A stretch of 64,000 bases of DNA from contig NZ_AWFD01000001.1 of NCBI RefSeq assembly GCF_000682735.1, positions 558,001-622,000 of the forward strand, written 5' to 3'. Numbering within the stretch: the stretch's first letter is position 1; the number at the start of each line of letters is the position of its first letter. The translations under genes and the position numbers were made by a program. The stretch comes from Hyphomonas sp. CY54-11-8. GTDB taxonomy: Bacteria > Pseudomonadota > Alphaproteobacteria > Caulobacterales > Hyphomonadaceae. This document shows positions 25,964 to 34,263 of this stretch, piece after piece. The notes under the pieces are model-generated. The model saw nothing but the letters and a program-made list of their open reading frames with translations. It did not search any database and had not been told where the DNA came from.

Positions 25964-26953
25964 ATGAAAACCAAGATCACTGAAATGTTCGGCATCGAAC
26001 GCCCCATCGTCCAGGGCGGCATGCACTATGTCGGCTTTGCCGAAATGGCAGCCGCTGTGTCCAATGCCGGCGGCCTCGGGATCATCACTGCGCTGACGCA
26101 GAAGACCCCGGCGGACCTCGCCAACGAGATCGCCCGCTGCAAGGACATGACCGACAAGCCGTTCGGCGTGAACATCACCTTCCTGCCTTCAACCACGCCG
26201 CCGGACTATCCGGGCATCGTCGAGGCCGTGATCAAGGGCGGCGTCAAAGTGGTGGAAACCGCCGGCAATAACCCGTCCGCGGTTCTGCCCGCGCTTCAGG
26301 GCGCCGGCATCAAGGTGATCCACAAATGTACCGCCGTGCGCCACGCTCTGAAGGCCCAGTCGATCGGCTGCGATGCCGTTTCAGTCGACGGCTTCGAATG
26401 CGGCGGCCACCCGGGCGAAGACGATGTGCCGAACTTCATCCTGCTGCCGCGCGCAGCCGATGAGCTGGAAATCCCGTTCATCTCTTCCGGCGGCATGGCC
26501 GATGGCCGCTCGCTGGTCGCCTCGCTCGCCATGGGCGCGCAGGGCATGAACATGGGCACGCGCTTCATCGCCACGAAGGAAGCGCCGGTGCACGAGAACG
26601 TGAAACAGGCCATCGTTGCCGCGTCCGAGCTCGACACGCGCCTCGTCATGCGCCCGCTGCGCAACACCGAACGTGTGCTGAACAATGCCGGCGTCGAGCG
26701 ACTGCTGGCAAAAGAGAAGGAACTCGGTTCCAACATCAAGTTCGAGGATATCATCGCCGAAGTCGCCGGTGTCTATCCGAAAATCATGGTGGAAGGCGAA
26801 ATGGATGCGGGCGCCTGGAGCTGCGGCATGGTCGCAGGCCTGATCCACGACATCCCGACTGTCCAGGAACTGATGGACCGGATCATGAAGGAAGCCGAAG
26901 ACATCATCTCCGGCACGCTCGCCGGCATGCTGGCAGGCAAGGTTCCGGCCTGA
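25964..26953 (+). CDS. Nitronate monooxygenase / NAD(P)H-dependent flavin oxidoreductase
   Basis: A 329-residue FMN TIM-barrel enzyme of the 2-nitropropane dioxygenase family. Visible blocks: FGIERPIVQGGMHYVGFAEMAAAVSNAGGLGII, FGVNITFLP, VSVDGFECGGHPGEDDV with the catalytic His, PFISSGGMADGRSLVASLAMGAQGMNMGTRF. ATG 25964 has a strong ribosome site (GGAGGAG). The same frame is open upstream, but nothing there is family-like. It oxidises nitronates, or acts as an enoyl/quinone-type reductase in some members. Substrate not determined. Confidence 0.9.
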   Translation: MKTKITEMFGIERPIVQGGMHYVGFAEMAAAVSNAGGLGIITALTQKTPADLANEIARCKDMTDKPFGVNITFLPSTTPPDYPGIVEAVIKGGVKVVETAGNNPSAVLPALQGAGIKVIHKCTAVRHALKAQSIGCDAVSVDGFECGGHPGEDDVPNFILLPRAADELEIPFISSGGMADGRSLVASLAMGAQGMNMGTRFIATKEAPVHENVKQAIVAASELDTRLVMRPLRNTERVLNNAGVERLLAKEKELGSNIKFEDIIAEVAGVYPKIMVEGEMDAGAWSCGMVAGLIHDIPTVQELMDRIMKEAEDIISGTLAGMLAGKVPA

Positions 26954-26958
26954 TCCGC

Positions 26959-27405
26959 ATGGGGTGGGGAAAATTGAAAACATCCGCCAGCCTGCTGGCC
27001 GGGCTCGCACTTGCGACCTGTGCCAGCACGCCGGTGGAGGAACCGGCCAGACAGACAGACAACGTGCTTGCCATGTGTCAGAAGATGACCGCTGATGATG
27101 CGGGCCTGACCGAGCGATTGGCCCGGGACGGCGCTGACCTCGATGATTTCTGCGCCTGCTTCGTCACCGTAGAGGCCGGTCTCGACGGGGAAACGCGTCT
27201 CCAAACAATTGCGCTGATGACGAAGATCATCGAGATGCGGGACGGGACAGATCTCACCACCGAGGATGTCGCCGAACTGATTGAGGATGATCGGGACGGC
27301 AGCCTCTATGGCTTTCCGGAAGAATTCCTGAAACAGGGCGCTCAACCGCTTGAGGATTCGCTGACCAAGGCGAGGCGAAACCCGGAGAGTTGCCGCGCGT
27401 CCTAG
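26959..27405 (+). CDS. Hypothetical lipoprotein with four later cysteines
   Basis: A 148-residue protein with a signal peptide and lipobox (ASLLAGLALATC). The mature part has Cys residues in LAMCQKM, DDFCACF and near the C-terminus (ESCRAS), which could form disulfides, and is otherwise acidic and helical. No family is recognised. It starts five bases after the flavoenzyme stop and may be cotranscribed. Its end overlaps the convergent selD remnant by four bases. Confidence 0.7.
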   Translation: MGWGKLKTSASLLAGLALATCASTPVEEPARQTDNVLAMCQKMTADDAGLTERLARDGADLDDFCACFVTVEAGLDGETRLQTIALMTKIIEMRDGTDLTTEDVAELIEDDRDGSLYGFPEEFLKQGAQPLEDSLTKARRNPESCRAS

Positions 27406-28091
27406 ACGACGCTCACGCCCGGTGCGCCAGCTTCTACCCGCCCGACAATGGCGGCGCCGTCATGGCCGTGGCGTGCGAAAAGGGCGAGCACATCGCCTGC
27501 CGCATCCGGCGCGCAGGAGACGAGCAGGCCGCCGCTTGTCTGCGGGTCGCAGAGCAGGTCGCGCTCGGTCTCTGACATCTCGCCGCTGACCATGTGTTTC
27601 ACTGAGTCCCAGTTGCGGCCCGAGGCGCCGGTCCTCACGCCGTCTTCGGCAAGTTGCCGCGCGCCGTCGAACATGGGTACCTTCGCCTTCTCGATCACCA
27701 GCGACACGCCTGCGCCGCGCGCCATTTCGCTGCCATGGCCGAGGAGGCCGAAGCCCGTCACGTCCGTGGCGGCGTGCACGCCGTCCATGGAGGAAAGGTC
27801 CGTACCCGGCGTGTTGAGGCGTGTCGTTGAGGCGATCATTTCCTCATAGTGCGCGGGTTCCAGGATCTCCCGCTTCAGGGCCGCGGAATAGATGCCGATG
27901 CCGAGCGGCTTGCCGAGGATCAGCACGTCACCTGCTTTTGCATTCGAGTTCATCAGGATGCGGGCCGGGTCGACAAGTCCCATGGCGACGAGGCCATAAA
28001 TCGGTTCGGCCGCGTCGATGGAATGCCCGCCCGCGATAGGCGCGCCGGCCGTCTCCGCAACCGATTGCCCGCCTGCGAGGATGGCGCGGAT
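27402..28091 (-). pseudogene. selD: selD, 5'-truncated (selenide, water dikinase)
   Basis: The frame encodes the C-terminal two thirds of SelD: ILAGGQSVAETAG, IAGGHSIDAAEPIYGLVAMG, LILGKPLGIGIYSAALK, DVTGFGLLGHGSEMARGAG, and DLLCDPQTSGGLLVS. Family members are about 340 residues; about 229 remain. An in-frame TGA (28092-28094) lies directly before the first conserved residue, and the N-terminal Cys/Sec loop, the catalytic Lys and the first ATP-binding segment are missing. It cannot make selenophosphate as it stands. A short internal product from ATG 27983 would lack the active site. Confidence 0.88.
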
Positions 28092-28148
28092 TCAGCCATC
28101 GGGCGTGACGCGGGTGGGGAATGATCAACAGAGGGCAAAATCCGGCTA

Positions 28149-28200
28149 CGCCATGACCACGCATGACCATACCGGACTATAGGCGACTAGGCCGGACTTA
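28149..28200. repeat. Short gene-end repeat, copy B (partner 24105-24165)
   Basis: Contains CATGACCATACCGGACTATA, then CGACTA and GCCGGACTTAG, matching copy A at roughly four of five bases. Its right end supplies the TAA stop of the minus-strand phosphatase gene. It lies between that gene and the broken end of selD. Confidence 0.65.
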
Positions 28201-29007
28201 GACCGCGGCGGGCTCGAGCAGGGCGAGGGCCTGGTCCATGAGAGCGTCGCTGGCCGTGCACAGGACCTGTCCGCCGAGGCTGGCGGGGGCGCCGGTCCAG
28301 TCTGTCGCGTGGCCGCCTGCGCCGGTGATCACCGGGATCAGGGCCGCGACGTCCCAGGCCTGAAGGCCGGTCTCCGCCACCAGATGCACGGTGCCCCCGG
28401 CAAGGCGGGCATAGGCATAGGCATCGAGGCCGTAGCGCGCGAGGCGTGAGGCGCCGCGAAGCTCTGACCATGCCTGCTGTTCCGGGCCTGTCAGGATGAA
28501 CGGGTCGGTCGTGGAGATCACGGCTTCCGACAGCGACGGGATGTCCGACACTCTCAGCGGGCTGCGTCCGCCGGGCGTCTGCAGCACCGCGCCGCCCGGC
28601 CAGCCGATATAGCGCTCGCCCAGAACCGGCTGGTCGATCACGCCGATCACGGGGAAGCCCAGCGGGTCCACCAGAGAGATCAGCGTGGTCCAGACCGGCA
28701 GGCCGGCGACGAAGGCGCGTGTGCCATCGACCGGGTCGAGCACCCAGCGCCAACCGGAAGAGGAGGGAGACTCTCCGAATTCTTCGCCGGTGATGCCGTG
28801 CTGCGGGCGTTCCTGGGCAATGATGTCGCGCATGGCCTTTTCGGCGGCGCGGTCTGCCTCGGTCACCGGGTCGTAGGACTGACCGGCGGCGGCTTTGTTG
28901 TCGATGCTGTTGAGTGCACGAAAATGCGGCCGGATCGCTGACCAGGCCGCATCGGCAAGACGATTCGCGAGCGCGAGATCTTCGTCGAGATTGAAATCAG
29001 GGCTCAT
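28198..29007 (-). CDS. Inositol monophosphatase-family enzyme, HisN-like histidinol-phosphatase
   Basis: About 269 residues from ATG 29007 (an upstream start at 29043 is less likely). Metal and substrate motifs are DPVTEADRAAEKAMRD, GITGEEFGE, the diagnostic WVLDPVDGTRAFVAGLPVW, and the C-terminal GLQAWDVAALIPVITGAGG. The DPVDGTRAF form is usual for the HisN branch (histidinol-phosphate phosphatase), but other IMPase substrates cannot be excluded. The extreme 3' end lies in a repeated element. Confidence 0.87.
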   Translation of the reverse strand: MSPDFNLDEDLALANRLADAAWSAIRPHFRALNSIDNKAAAGQSYDPVTEADRAAEKAMRDIIAQERPQHGITGEEFGESPSSSGWRWVLDPVDGTRAFVAGLPVWTTLISLVDPLGFPVIGVIDQPVLGERYIGWPGGAVLQTPGGRSPLRVSDIPSLSEAVISTTDPFILTGPEQQAWSELRGASRLARYGLDAYAYARLAGGTVHLVAETGLQAWDVAALIPVITGAGGHATDWTGAPASLGGQVLCTASDALMDQALALLEPAAV

Positions 29008-29064
29008 GCGACCAGCTAGGCCCCAAGCAGCCCGGCCGGTCAAGCATGTAAAAGTAAAGCCGGA

Positions 29065-29460
29065 TCAGGCGGCGCCGTGACCGGATGTGTCGCCTTCAAG
29101 CGCCTTTGCCAGTTCCAGCAGCCGACGGCGCGGACGCTCGTCGAGGCGGTAATAGGCGCGGACCAGCTCCAGCGTTTCTTTCTGGCTGAGGATATCGCTT
29201 TCGAGGCGCTCGGCATCGTTTGCAGCATCCGGTGCGCCGCTGGCGGGCATGCCGTCGAAGAAATACTGGACCGACACGTTCATCGCCTTGGCCAGTTCGA
29301 AGAGGCGCGACGCCGTGATACGGTTGGCACCGCACTCGTATTTCTGGATCTGCTGGAAGCGCACGCCCACCTGGGTCGCTAGGTCTTGCTGGGTCATGCC
29401 CAGCAGACGGCGGCGGCGGCGAAGGCGTTTGCCAACGTGCAGGTCTGTTTCATCAGCCAT
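29065..29460 (-). CDS. XRE/Cro-type helix-turn-helix regulator
   Basis: A 131-residue protein starting at ATG 29460. The HTH domain is VGKRLRRRRRLLGMTQQDLATQVGVRFQQIQKYECGANRITASRLFELAKAMNVSVQYFF, followed by a helical tail ending in RPRRRLLELAKALEGD. Similar proteins are widely conserved in alphaproteobacteria, next to varied genes. Target genes are unknown. The upstream leader on the minus strand carries a hairpin CTGCCC/GGGCAG (29554-29573). Confidence 0.85.
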   Translation of the reverse strand: MADETDLHVGKRLRRRRRLLGMTQQDLATQVGVRFQQIQKYECGANRITASRLFELAKAMNVSVQYFFDGMPASGAPDAANDAERLESDILSQKETLELVRAYYRLDERPRRRLLELAKALEGDTSGHGAA

Positions 29461-29608
29461 GTGTTTACTCCGGGCGGTCTCTGCATGGGACAGGAGGTGT
29501 CCCGTTTCGGTGTTTGCAGCGAACGTCTCGCAAACGGTGTGCCGGGAGGCATGACTGCCCAAATCCCGGGCAGTTTTATGAAAGTTCATACCTGCGGCAG
29601 CCTGTCCC

Positions 29609-29637
29609 TTGCTCGTTTGTGCATCGCAGCATAAATC
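29609..29637 (+). promoter_or_regulatory. Possible promoter of the small RNA candidate
   Basis: TTGCTC at 29609-29614 and TAAATC at 29632-29637 are spaced by 17 bases and resemble sigma70-type -35/-10 boxes. Transcription would begin just at or before the first hairpin of the candidate RNA at 29640. Confidence 0.35.
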
Positions 29638-29639
29638 TG

Positions 29640-29720
29640 GTCTTGCACTTCGGTGCAGACGCCTCTGGCGTTTCCTCCCTTTGACTTCAAGGCCGCGCTT
29701 CACAGCGCGGCCCTTTTTTT
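29640..29720 (+). ncRNA. Candidate small RNA with three hairpins and intrinsic terminator
   Basis: About 80 bases with no reading frame. Hairpin 1 (29640-29660) is GTC-T-TGCAC, a TTCG tetraloop, GTGCA-GAC. Hairpin 2 (29659-29671) is ACGCC-TCT-GGCGT, overlapping the end of hairpin 1 by two bases. A single-stranded, pyrimidine-rich stretch TTTCCTCCCT follows (29671-29680), which could pair with a ribosome-binding site. A strong intrinsic terminator closes the unit. No plus-strand gene precedes this terminator, so it must belong to an RNA starting in this gap. The family is not identified. Confidence 0.6.
29691..29720 (+). terminator. Intrinsic terminator of the small RNA candidate
   Basis: A perfect 9-bp stem GGCCGCGCT / AGCGCGGCC with a TCAC loop is followed by C and seven T residues. 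This is the clearest rho-independent terminator on the plus strand of the window. Confidence 0.9.
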
Positions 29721-29943
29721 GTTCAAAGCCTATTTTCACTGTTTTTATTTGAATTTTACCGGAATTTTCAGGCGGTTTGCCTGAGTTCCACAGCCCAGAC
29801 AGGCGTGGTGGACATTCCGGCCCGCCGAATGCGGCTGTTAACCACGAAACCGGATGCCGTCCCGGAATTCTATTTGAGCCGTGCAAAGCTGCCATGCCAG
29901 GTTGCATGGGCGGTTTTTCGCAAAAACGGGCGTAGGTGAAAAA
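29721..29943. other. Gap between the small RNA candidate and the amidohydrolase gene
   Basis: No gene is seen. A bulged hairpin GCCATGC/GCATGGGC followed by GGTTTTT lies at about 29890-29918 on the plus strand and could be a second, weaker terminator. A short hairpin AGGTG/CACCT overlaps the stop of the minus-strand gene near 29944. Confidence 0.35.
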
Positions 29944-30849
29944 TTACACCTTTGGCAGAATCAGCGCCGTATCCAGCAAATTGGAGATGACAACCTCAAT
30001 GGCCCCGGCGACGTCGTCAAACCGGTCGAGGCGCTCGACGGAATGCTCATCCATGTACAGCCCGCGATTGATCTCGATCTGGAGGGCGTGGACGCCGCGC
30101 CGAGGCTTGCCATAGCGCCTTGTCGTGTAGCCGCCGGCATAGGGCGCGTTGCGCGCCACGCTGAAACCAAGTTCACGGAAGGCCCGTTCGGCGCGGCTGG
30201 TCAGGCGCGGATCGCAGGAGGCGCCGAACCGGTCCCCCAAGACAATGTCGGCCAGCGCGCGGCGGCCCGGCTGGACGGACGGCATGGAATGGCAGTCGAT
30301 CAGCACCGCATGGCCATGGATATCCCTGAGGGCGGCGAGTTCGTCGCCAAGGCAGGCATGATAGGCATCGTGAATGTGGCGGAGGCGGGCCTCGCCTTCG
30401 TCGGGGGTCAACCTGCGGCTGTAAATCTCGACCCCGCCGGCGGCGACACGGGGCAGGCAGCCAAGGCCGGCCTCGACCCGGGCCGTCGGCATCCCGCAGG
30501 CGCGCGGCGGCGGGCCGTCGAACATGGAGGCGTCGAGCTCCCGCGGGTCGCGATTGAGGTCGGCGACCGAGCGGCCGTACCGCGCAGCCAGCAGGCTCGC
30601 CCCTGCATCCGGCGCAGACCCGAACAATTCTTCGATGAAGGCATCTTCGGTGCGGCGCAGATCCATCACCGGAACCCTCAGCACTTCCAGCATGCTTTCA
30701 GGATATAGAGAGCCGGAATGCGGGGAGGCGAACAGGAAAGGCGCCTGCGGTCCGGCCGGCCGGGTCAGCGTGTAGGGCGGCTCGAAACTCTCCGCCCCAA
30801 ACGGGCCGGTCCTGACCGGTAAAGGGGAAAGGGGCGGGGTCGGGCGCAT
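29944..30849 (-). CDS. N-formylglutamate amidohydrolase family protein
   Basis: About 301 residues from ATG 30849. Family blocks are LFASPHSGSLYP with a metal-ligand His, DLNRDPRELDASMFDGP, VLIDCHSMPS, and the C-terminal RRGVHALQIEINRGLYMDE. The enzyme family hydrolyses N-formyl-L-glutamate in histidine breakdown, but no other hut genes are nearby. Divergence from cpdR at this spot is a conserved neighbourhood in many alphaproteobacteria (family knowledge), which suggests a separate role linked to that locus. Confidence 0.88.
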   Translation of the reverse strand: MRPTPPLSPLPVRTGPFGAESFEPPYTLTRPAGPQAPFLFASPHSGSLYPESMLEVLRVPVMDLRRTEDAFIEELFGSAPDAGASLLAARYGRSVADLNRDPRELDASMFDGPPPRACGMPTARVEAGLGCLPRVAAGGVEIYSRRLTPDEGEARLRHIHDAYHACLGDELAALRDIHGHAVLIDCHSMPSVQPGRRALADIVLGDRFGASCDPRLTSRAERAFRELGFSVARNAPYAGGYTTRRYGKPRRGVHALQIEINRGLYMDEHSVERLDRFDDVAGAIEVVISNLLDTALILPKV

Positions 30850-31010
30850 CGCACCTATCGTTTGCCTGTTCGTGGCAAGGTCAAGCCCCTCACGGCGTCT
30901 TGGGCAGCGGCAAGGTAAAAAAGACAGGCCAAATTTCGCAAAATTCACCCATGATTTACCCGGATCACTGTTTATGCTTAGGCTTGTAGGACGGACGAAG
31001 GGGGCCCCGG

Positions 31011-31370
31011 GTGACCAAGATCCTGTTGGCTGAAGATGATGATTCCATGCGCGCCTTCCTGGCCGCGGCGCTGCGCCGTGCCAGCCATGAGGTGCAGGAC
31101 TATGCGGACGGCGAAACGGCGCTGGCCGCGCTGGAGCGTGAAGTCTTCGACCTTTTGCTGACCGACATTGTGATGCCGGGCCTCGATGGCATTGAACTCG
31201 CCCGCCGCGGCGCGGAGCTCGACCCGGCCATGAAGATCGTCTTCATCACAGGTTTTGCCGCTGTGGCACTGTCGTCCGGCTCGCCAACGCCGGCGGGGGC
31301 AAAAGTGCTGTCGAAGCCGTTCCACCTCCGCGAAATCGTCGAGGAAGTCGACAAGGTGATGGCCGCCTGA
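31011..31370 (+). CDS. cpdR: CpdR-type single-domain response regulator
   Basis: A 119-residue receiver with no output domain. Acidic residues EDDD lie at positions 8-11, the phosphoacceptor is Asp52 in LLLTDIVMPG, Thr in VFITGFAA, and the conserved Lys in VLSKPFHLREIVEEV. In Caulobacter, unphosphorylated CpdR primes ClpXP to degrade CtrA and others, and CckA-ChpT controls its phosphorylation. The GTG start at 31011 is the only sensible one. It ends in Ala-Ala. Divergent from the amidohydrolase gene and in the same window as cckA. Confidence 0.9.
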   Translation: MTKILLAEDDDSMRAFLAAALRRASHEVQDYADGETALAALEREVFDLLLTDIVMPGLDGIELARRGAELDPAMKIVFITGFAAVALSSGSPTPAGAKVLSKPFHLREIVEEVDKVMAA

Positions 31371-31443
31371 GGGCCGGCGTTTCCGGAAATCGGCCCTGAA
31401 AACGACTTGGCCCGGTCTTGAAACCGGGCATTTTCATACCCAT

Positions 31444-31476
31444 CGTTACAATATTGGTGAGGCCAATATCGTAACG
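31444..31476. promoter_or_regulatory. TetR-type operator upstream of the TetR gene
   Basis: An inverted repeat with 14-base arms, CGTTACAATATTGG and CCAATATCGTAACG, matches at 13 of 14 positions around a 5-base centre. It lies 18 bases before the TetR gene start, so it probably covers its promoter and serves autoregulation. Confidence 0.82.
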
Positions 31477-31493
31477 CATGGAGAAAATGCCCC

Positions 31494-32159
31494 ATGGCCG
31501 AGACTATCCCCACACCCCGCCGCGGGCGCCCTCGCAGTTTCGATGCGCACGAAGTGCTGCAGCAGGTTCAGGACGCCTTCTGGAAAGGCGGCTTCGAGGG
31601 CACGTCCATCGACGACCTGACCGGCGCGACGGGCCTCAACCGACCGAGCCTCTATGGCGCCTTCGGCGACAAGCATGCGCTCTACCTTCAGGCCCTGCGG
31701 CAATACCGTGAGTCCACGCTGGACGCAGGCCGGCAGATCCTGGAAGACGCGCCGACCCTGCGCACCGCGCTGGAGGATATCTACCGCGCCGCCATCCGTA
31801 TTTACATGGGAGATGATGACGGCCGTGGCTGTTTCGTTTCCAGCACGGCGCCGCCTGAAGCGGTGCACGATACGTCCGTCCGGCGGGAACTCTCTGCCAT
31901 GAATGACGGCTTGGATGGCCATTTCGAAGCCCGCATTGCCCGCGCCCAGGCGGAAGGGGAGGTGTGCACCGCCCTGCCGCCGGACGAGGCGGCACGCATC
32001 GCGTCTGCCGTGCTGCATTCCCTGTCTGTCCGTGCGCGGGCAGGGGCCTCGAAACGGGCACTGCACGCGCTTGCGCAAAGCGCCGTGGACCTGCTGGCGA
32101 AGGCGCCGGAAACAGGGAGTGAATCCGGGAGCGAACCCGGCAACAGCACAGGTGGCTGA
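31494..32159 (+). CDS. TetR-family transcriptional regulator
   Basis: A 221-residue regulator. The N-terminal HTH is RGRPRSFDAHEVLQQVQDAFWKGGFEGTSIDDLTGATGLNRPSLYGAFGDKHALYLQAL, the pattern of the AcrR/YcdC-like group. The C-terminal ligand domain includes a Cys in GRGCFVSSTA. A strong inverted repeat lies just upstream. No partner gene is adjacent on either strand: tRNA-Val follows and cpdR precedes. Its regulon therefore may be only itself or distant genes. Confidence 0.9.
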   Translation: MAETIPTPRRGRPRSFDAHEVLQQVQDAFWKGGFEGTSIDDLTGATGLNRPSLYGAFGDKHALYLQALRQYRESTLDAGRQILEDAPTLRTALEDIYRAAIRIYMGDDDGRGCFVSSTAPPEAVHDTSVRRELSAMNDGLDGHFEARIARAQAEGEVCTALPPDEAARIASAVLHSLSVRARAGASKRALHALAQSAVDLLAKAPETGSESGSEPGNSTGG

Positions 32160-32165
32160 AGACGC

Positions 32166-32195
32166 TTGACGCAGGCGCGCCGATTGTCCATTACC
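32166..32195 (+). promoter_or_regulatory. Possible tRNA-Val promoter
   Basis: TTGACG at 32166 and CATTAC about 17 bases later resemble sigma70 -35/-10 boxes upstream of tRNA-Val. The -10 box is a weak match. Confidence 0.35.
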
Positions 32196-32228
32196 CACGC
32201 TTCCTGACGGGGCAAACAGCTCCCGGAC

Positions 32229-32303
<75 letters not shown>

Positions 32304-32404
32304 TTCTCTCTGAAAATCTGGTTTGATAGCCCGGCAGGGGCTGCATCCGTATTTCGCGTTGACGCCCTGGCGATCAGCGCTTCTGCAATTCCCAGATCCC
32401 GGAC

Positions 32405-32431
32405 AATAAAAAACCCTGCCGAAGCAGGGTT
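32405..32431 (-). terminator. Intrinsic terminator of tRNA-Leu
   Basis: On the minus strand an 8-bp stem AACCCTGC / GCAGGGTT with a TTCG loop is followed by a T-run. It begins right after the tRNA CCA end. Confidence 0.9.
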
Positions 32432-32516
32432 TGGTGCCCAGAAGAGGACTCGAACCTCCACGCCTTGCGGCACACGGACCTGAACCGTGCGCGTCTACCA
32501 ATTCCGCCATCTGGGC
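32432..32516 (-). tRNA. tRNA-Leu (anticodon CAG)
   Basis: The reverse complement folds as a class II tRNA: acceptor GCCCAGA/TCTGGGC, D arm with GGCGGAATTGGTAGACGC, anticodon stem CACGG/CCGTG around TTCAGGT (anticodon CAG), variable arm TGCCGCAAGGCGT, T arm GGAGG TTCGAGT CCTCT, and encoded CCA. It decodes CUG. A TTGACG at 32559-32564 (minus) with TTATAC 15 bases on may be its promoter, with short spacing. Confidence 0.96.
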
Positions 32517-32564
32517 ACAGGATTGGAAGGCGCGGATGTATAAGCCCGCGGCGCTGTCGTCAAC

Positions 32565-32841
32565 GGGGAATCCCAGCCTTCATCAGCTTTGTTTCCGTCA
32601 TGGGGCTTGTCGCGGGGCCGTTGCCCGCGGGGGCGGGGTAACCGCACGTCTTCGGCCTGACTCTATTATATGGTGCAGGACCTTCCGGGGTGCGGCGCCG
32701 GGCGAAGGCGTGACCCGCATGGAAAGCGGCGCAATGGCTGTCATATTTATGGGCGAAGCAGCTTTTCGGTCAAGAATCCGCCATGTGGAGGTTGGGTCCG
32801 GGGCCGGAGCGGCCTAAATGAGACTCAACAGGAAAGAACCG
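32565..32841. other. Gap before the trehalose genes
   Basis: No gene is supported. The stretch is GC-rich with a short AT-rich word (TCTATTATATGG at about 32661-32672) that could be a promoter -10 region for the otsA operon. Confidence 0.35.
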
Positions 32842-34263
32842 ATGACAAGCGCCAACGCAGACACATCGGCCAAGCCTTCCGGGCGTCTGGTCGCCATATC
32901 CAACCGCACGGCTGCGGGCAGCGAGAGCAAGGCAGGCGGGCTCGCCGTAGCCCTCTGGGAAACTCTGGTTGAGACCAAGGGGCTGTGGATCGGCTGGTCG
33001 GGCCGGGTGCTGGATTTTGAAACCGCGCGGGTCAACTATGTCGAGGAGGAGGGGGTCCAGTTCGCGCTGAGCGACCTCTCACGCCGGCAGTATGACGGGT
33101 TCTATCTGGCCTATGCGAACTCGGTGTTGTGGCCGGTCATGCACAACCGGATCGACCTGGCGGTGTTCGAAGCAGACACGTATCGCAGCTACCGGTCCGT
33201 CAATGAGAAGTTTGCCCGGATCACGGTTCAGGAAGCCCGGCCGGAAGATTTCGTCTGGGTACATGATTATCATTTCTTCCTGCTCGGCCGGATGATGCGC
33301 CAGCGCGGCTGGCAGGGGCGCCTTGGCTGGTTCCTTCACATTCCATTCCCCGCGCCGGAGGCCTTCCGGGCCATCCCGCAGCACAGGGAACTGGGCGAGG
33401 CCATGTGCGCCTATGATGTGGTGGGTGTGCAGACCGGCAAGGACTTCTACAATCTGGCACGTTATCTCGAAGAGGAGTTCGGTGCAGAGGAATTGCCCGA
33501 TGGCCGTTTCCAGGTCGGCGAACGAACCGTCCGCCTGCTGCATTGTCCGATCGGGATTGATGTCGATGCCTTTGTCGAAGCGTCGACATGCGAAGACGCG
33601 CAGCTCGCTGCGTCAAAGCTCGACAGGTTCCTGGGCAACCGGCAGCTGGTGCTCGGCGTTGACCGGATGGATTATTCCAAGGGCCTGATCCAGCGCTTCG
33701 AAGGCATGGCGGAACTGTTTGACCGGCATCCGGATGTACACGGGCATATTTCCTTCACCCAGATTGCGCCACCTTCGCGCTCGGTTGTCGAAGGTTACCA
33801 GCAATTGCGCCAGCAGCTGGATGAATTGTCCGGCCGGATCAATGGCGATTATGGCGACCTCGACTGGATTCCCATTCGCTATCTCGCGCGGGGCTATGAC
33901 CGCGATGAGATCGCAGGGCTTTATCGGGCGGCGAAAGTGTGCCTCGTCACGCCGCTGCAGGACGGCATGAACCTGGTAGCCAAGGAATTCATCGCGGCGC
34001 AGGACCCAGAGGATCCCGGTGTGCTGGTCCTGTCCCAGTTTGCCGGCGCGGCCGAGCAGATGGGGGAAGCCCTGATCGTCAATCCCTACGATTCCGGCGC
34101 GATTGCTGAAGCCGTCTACAAGGCCATCCATATGCCGCTGGAGGAGCGTCAGGCCCGCTGGCGGACCCTGATGGATGGCATCCAGGCGCAGGATCTGATC
34201 TGGTGGCGGGAGCGGTTCCTGAACGCTGTTCCGGCCGATGCTGAGGTGCCGGTACTTTCATGA
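32842..34263 (+). CDS. otsA: Trehalose-6-phosphate synthase
   Basis: About 473 residues of a GT20 glycosyltransferase that joins UDP-glucose and glucose-6-phosphate. Motifs: [11 protein letters not shown] at the N-terminus, [55 protein letters not shown] and [23 protein letters not shown] 32842 has AGGAAAG upstream; ATG 32818 is in frame but has poorer context. The end overlaps otsB by ATGA, so otsA-otsB-GH15 is a coupled operon for trehalose production and glucan turnover. Confidence 0.95.
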   Translation: MTSANADTSAKPSGRLVAISNRTAAGSESKAGGLAVALWETLVETKGLWIGWSGRVLDFETARVNYVEEEGVQFALSDLSRRQYDGFYLAYANSVLWPVMHNRIDLAVFEADTYRSYRSVNEKFARITVQEARPEDFVWVHDYHFFLLGRMMRQRGWQGRLGWFLHIPFPAPEAFRAIPQHRELGEAMCAYDVVGVQTGKDFYNLARYLEEEFGAEELPDGRFQVGERTVRLLHCPIGIDVDAFVEASTCEDAQLAASKLDRFLGNRQLVLGVDRMDYSKGLIQRFEGMAELFDRHPDVHGHISFTQIAPPSRSVVEGYQQLRQQLDELSGRINGDYGDLDWIPIRYLARGYDRDEIAGLYRAAKVCLVTPLQDGMNLVAKEFIAAQDPEDPGVLVLSQFAGAAEQMGEALIVNPYDSGAIAEAVYKAIHMPLEERQARWRTLMDGIQAQDLIWWRERFLNAVPADAEVPVLS

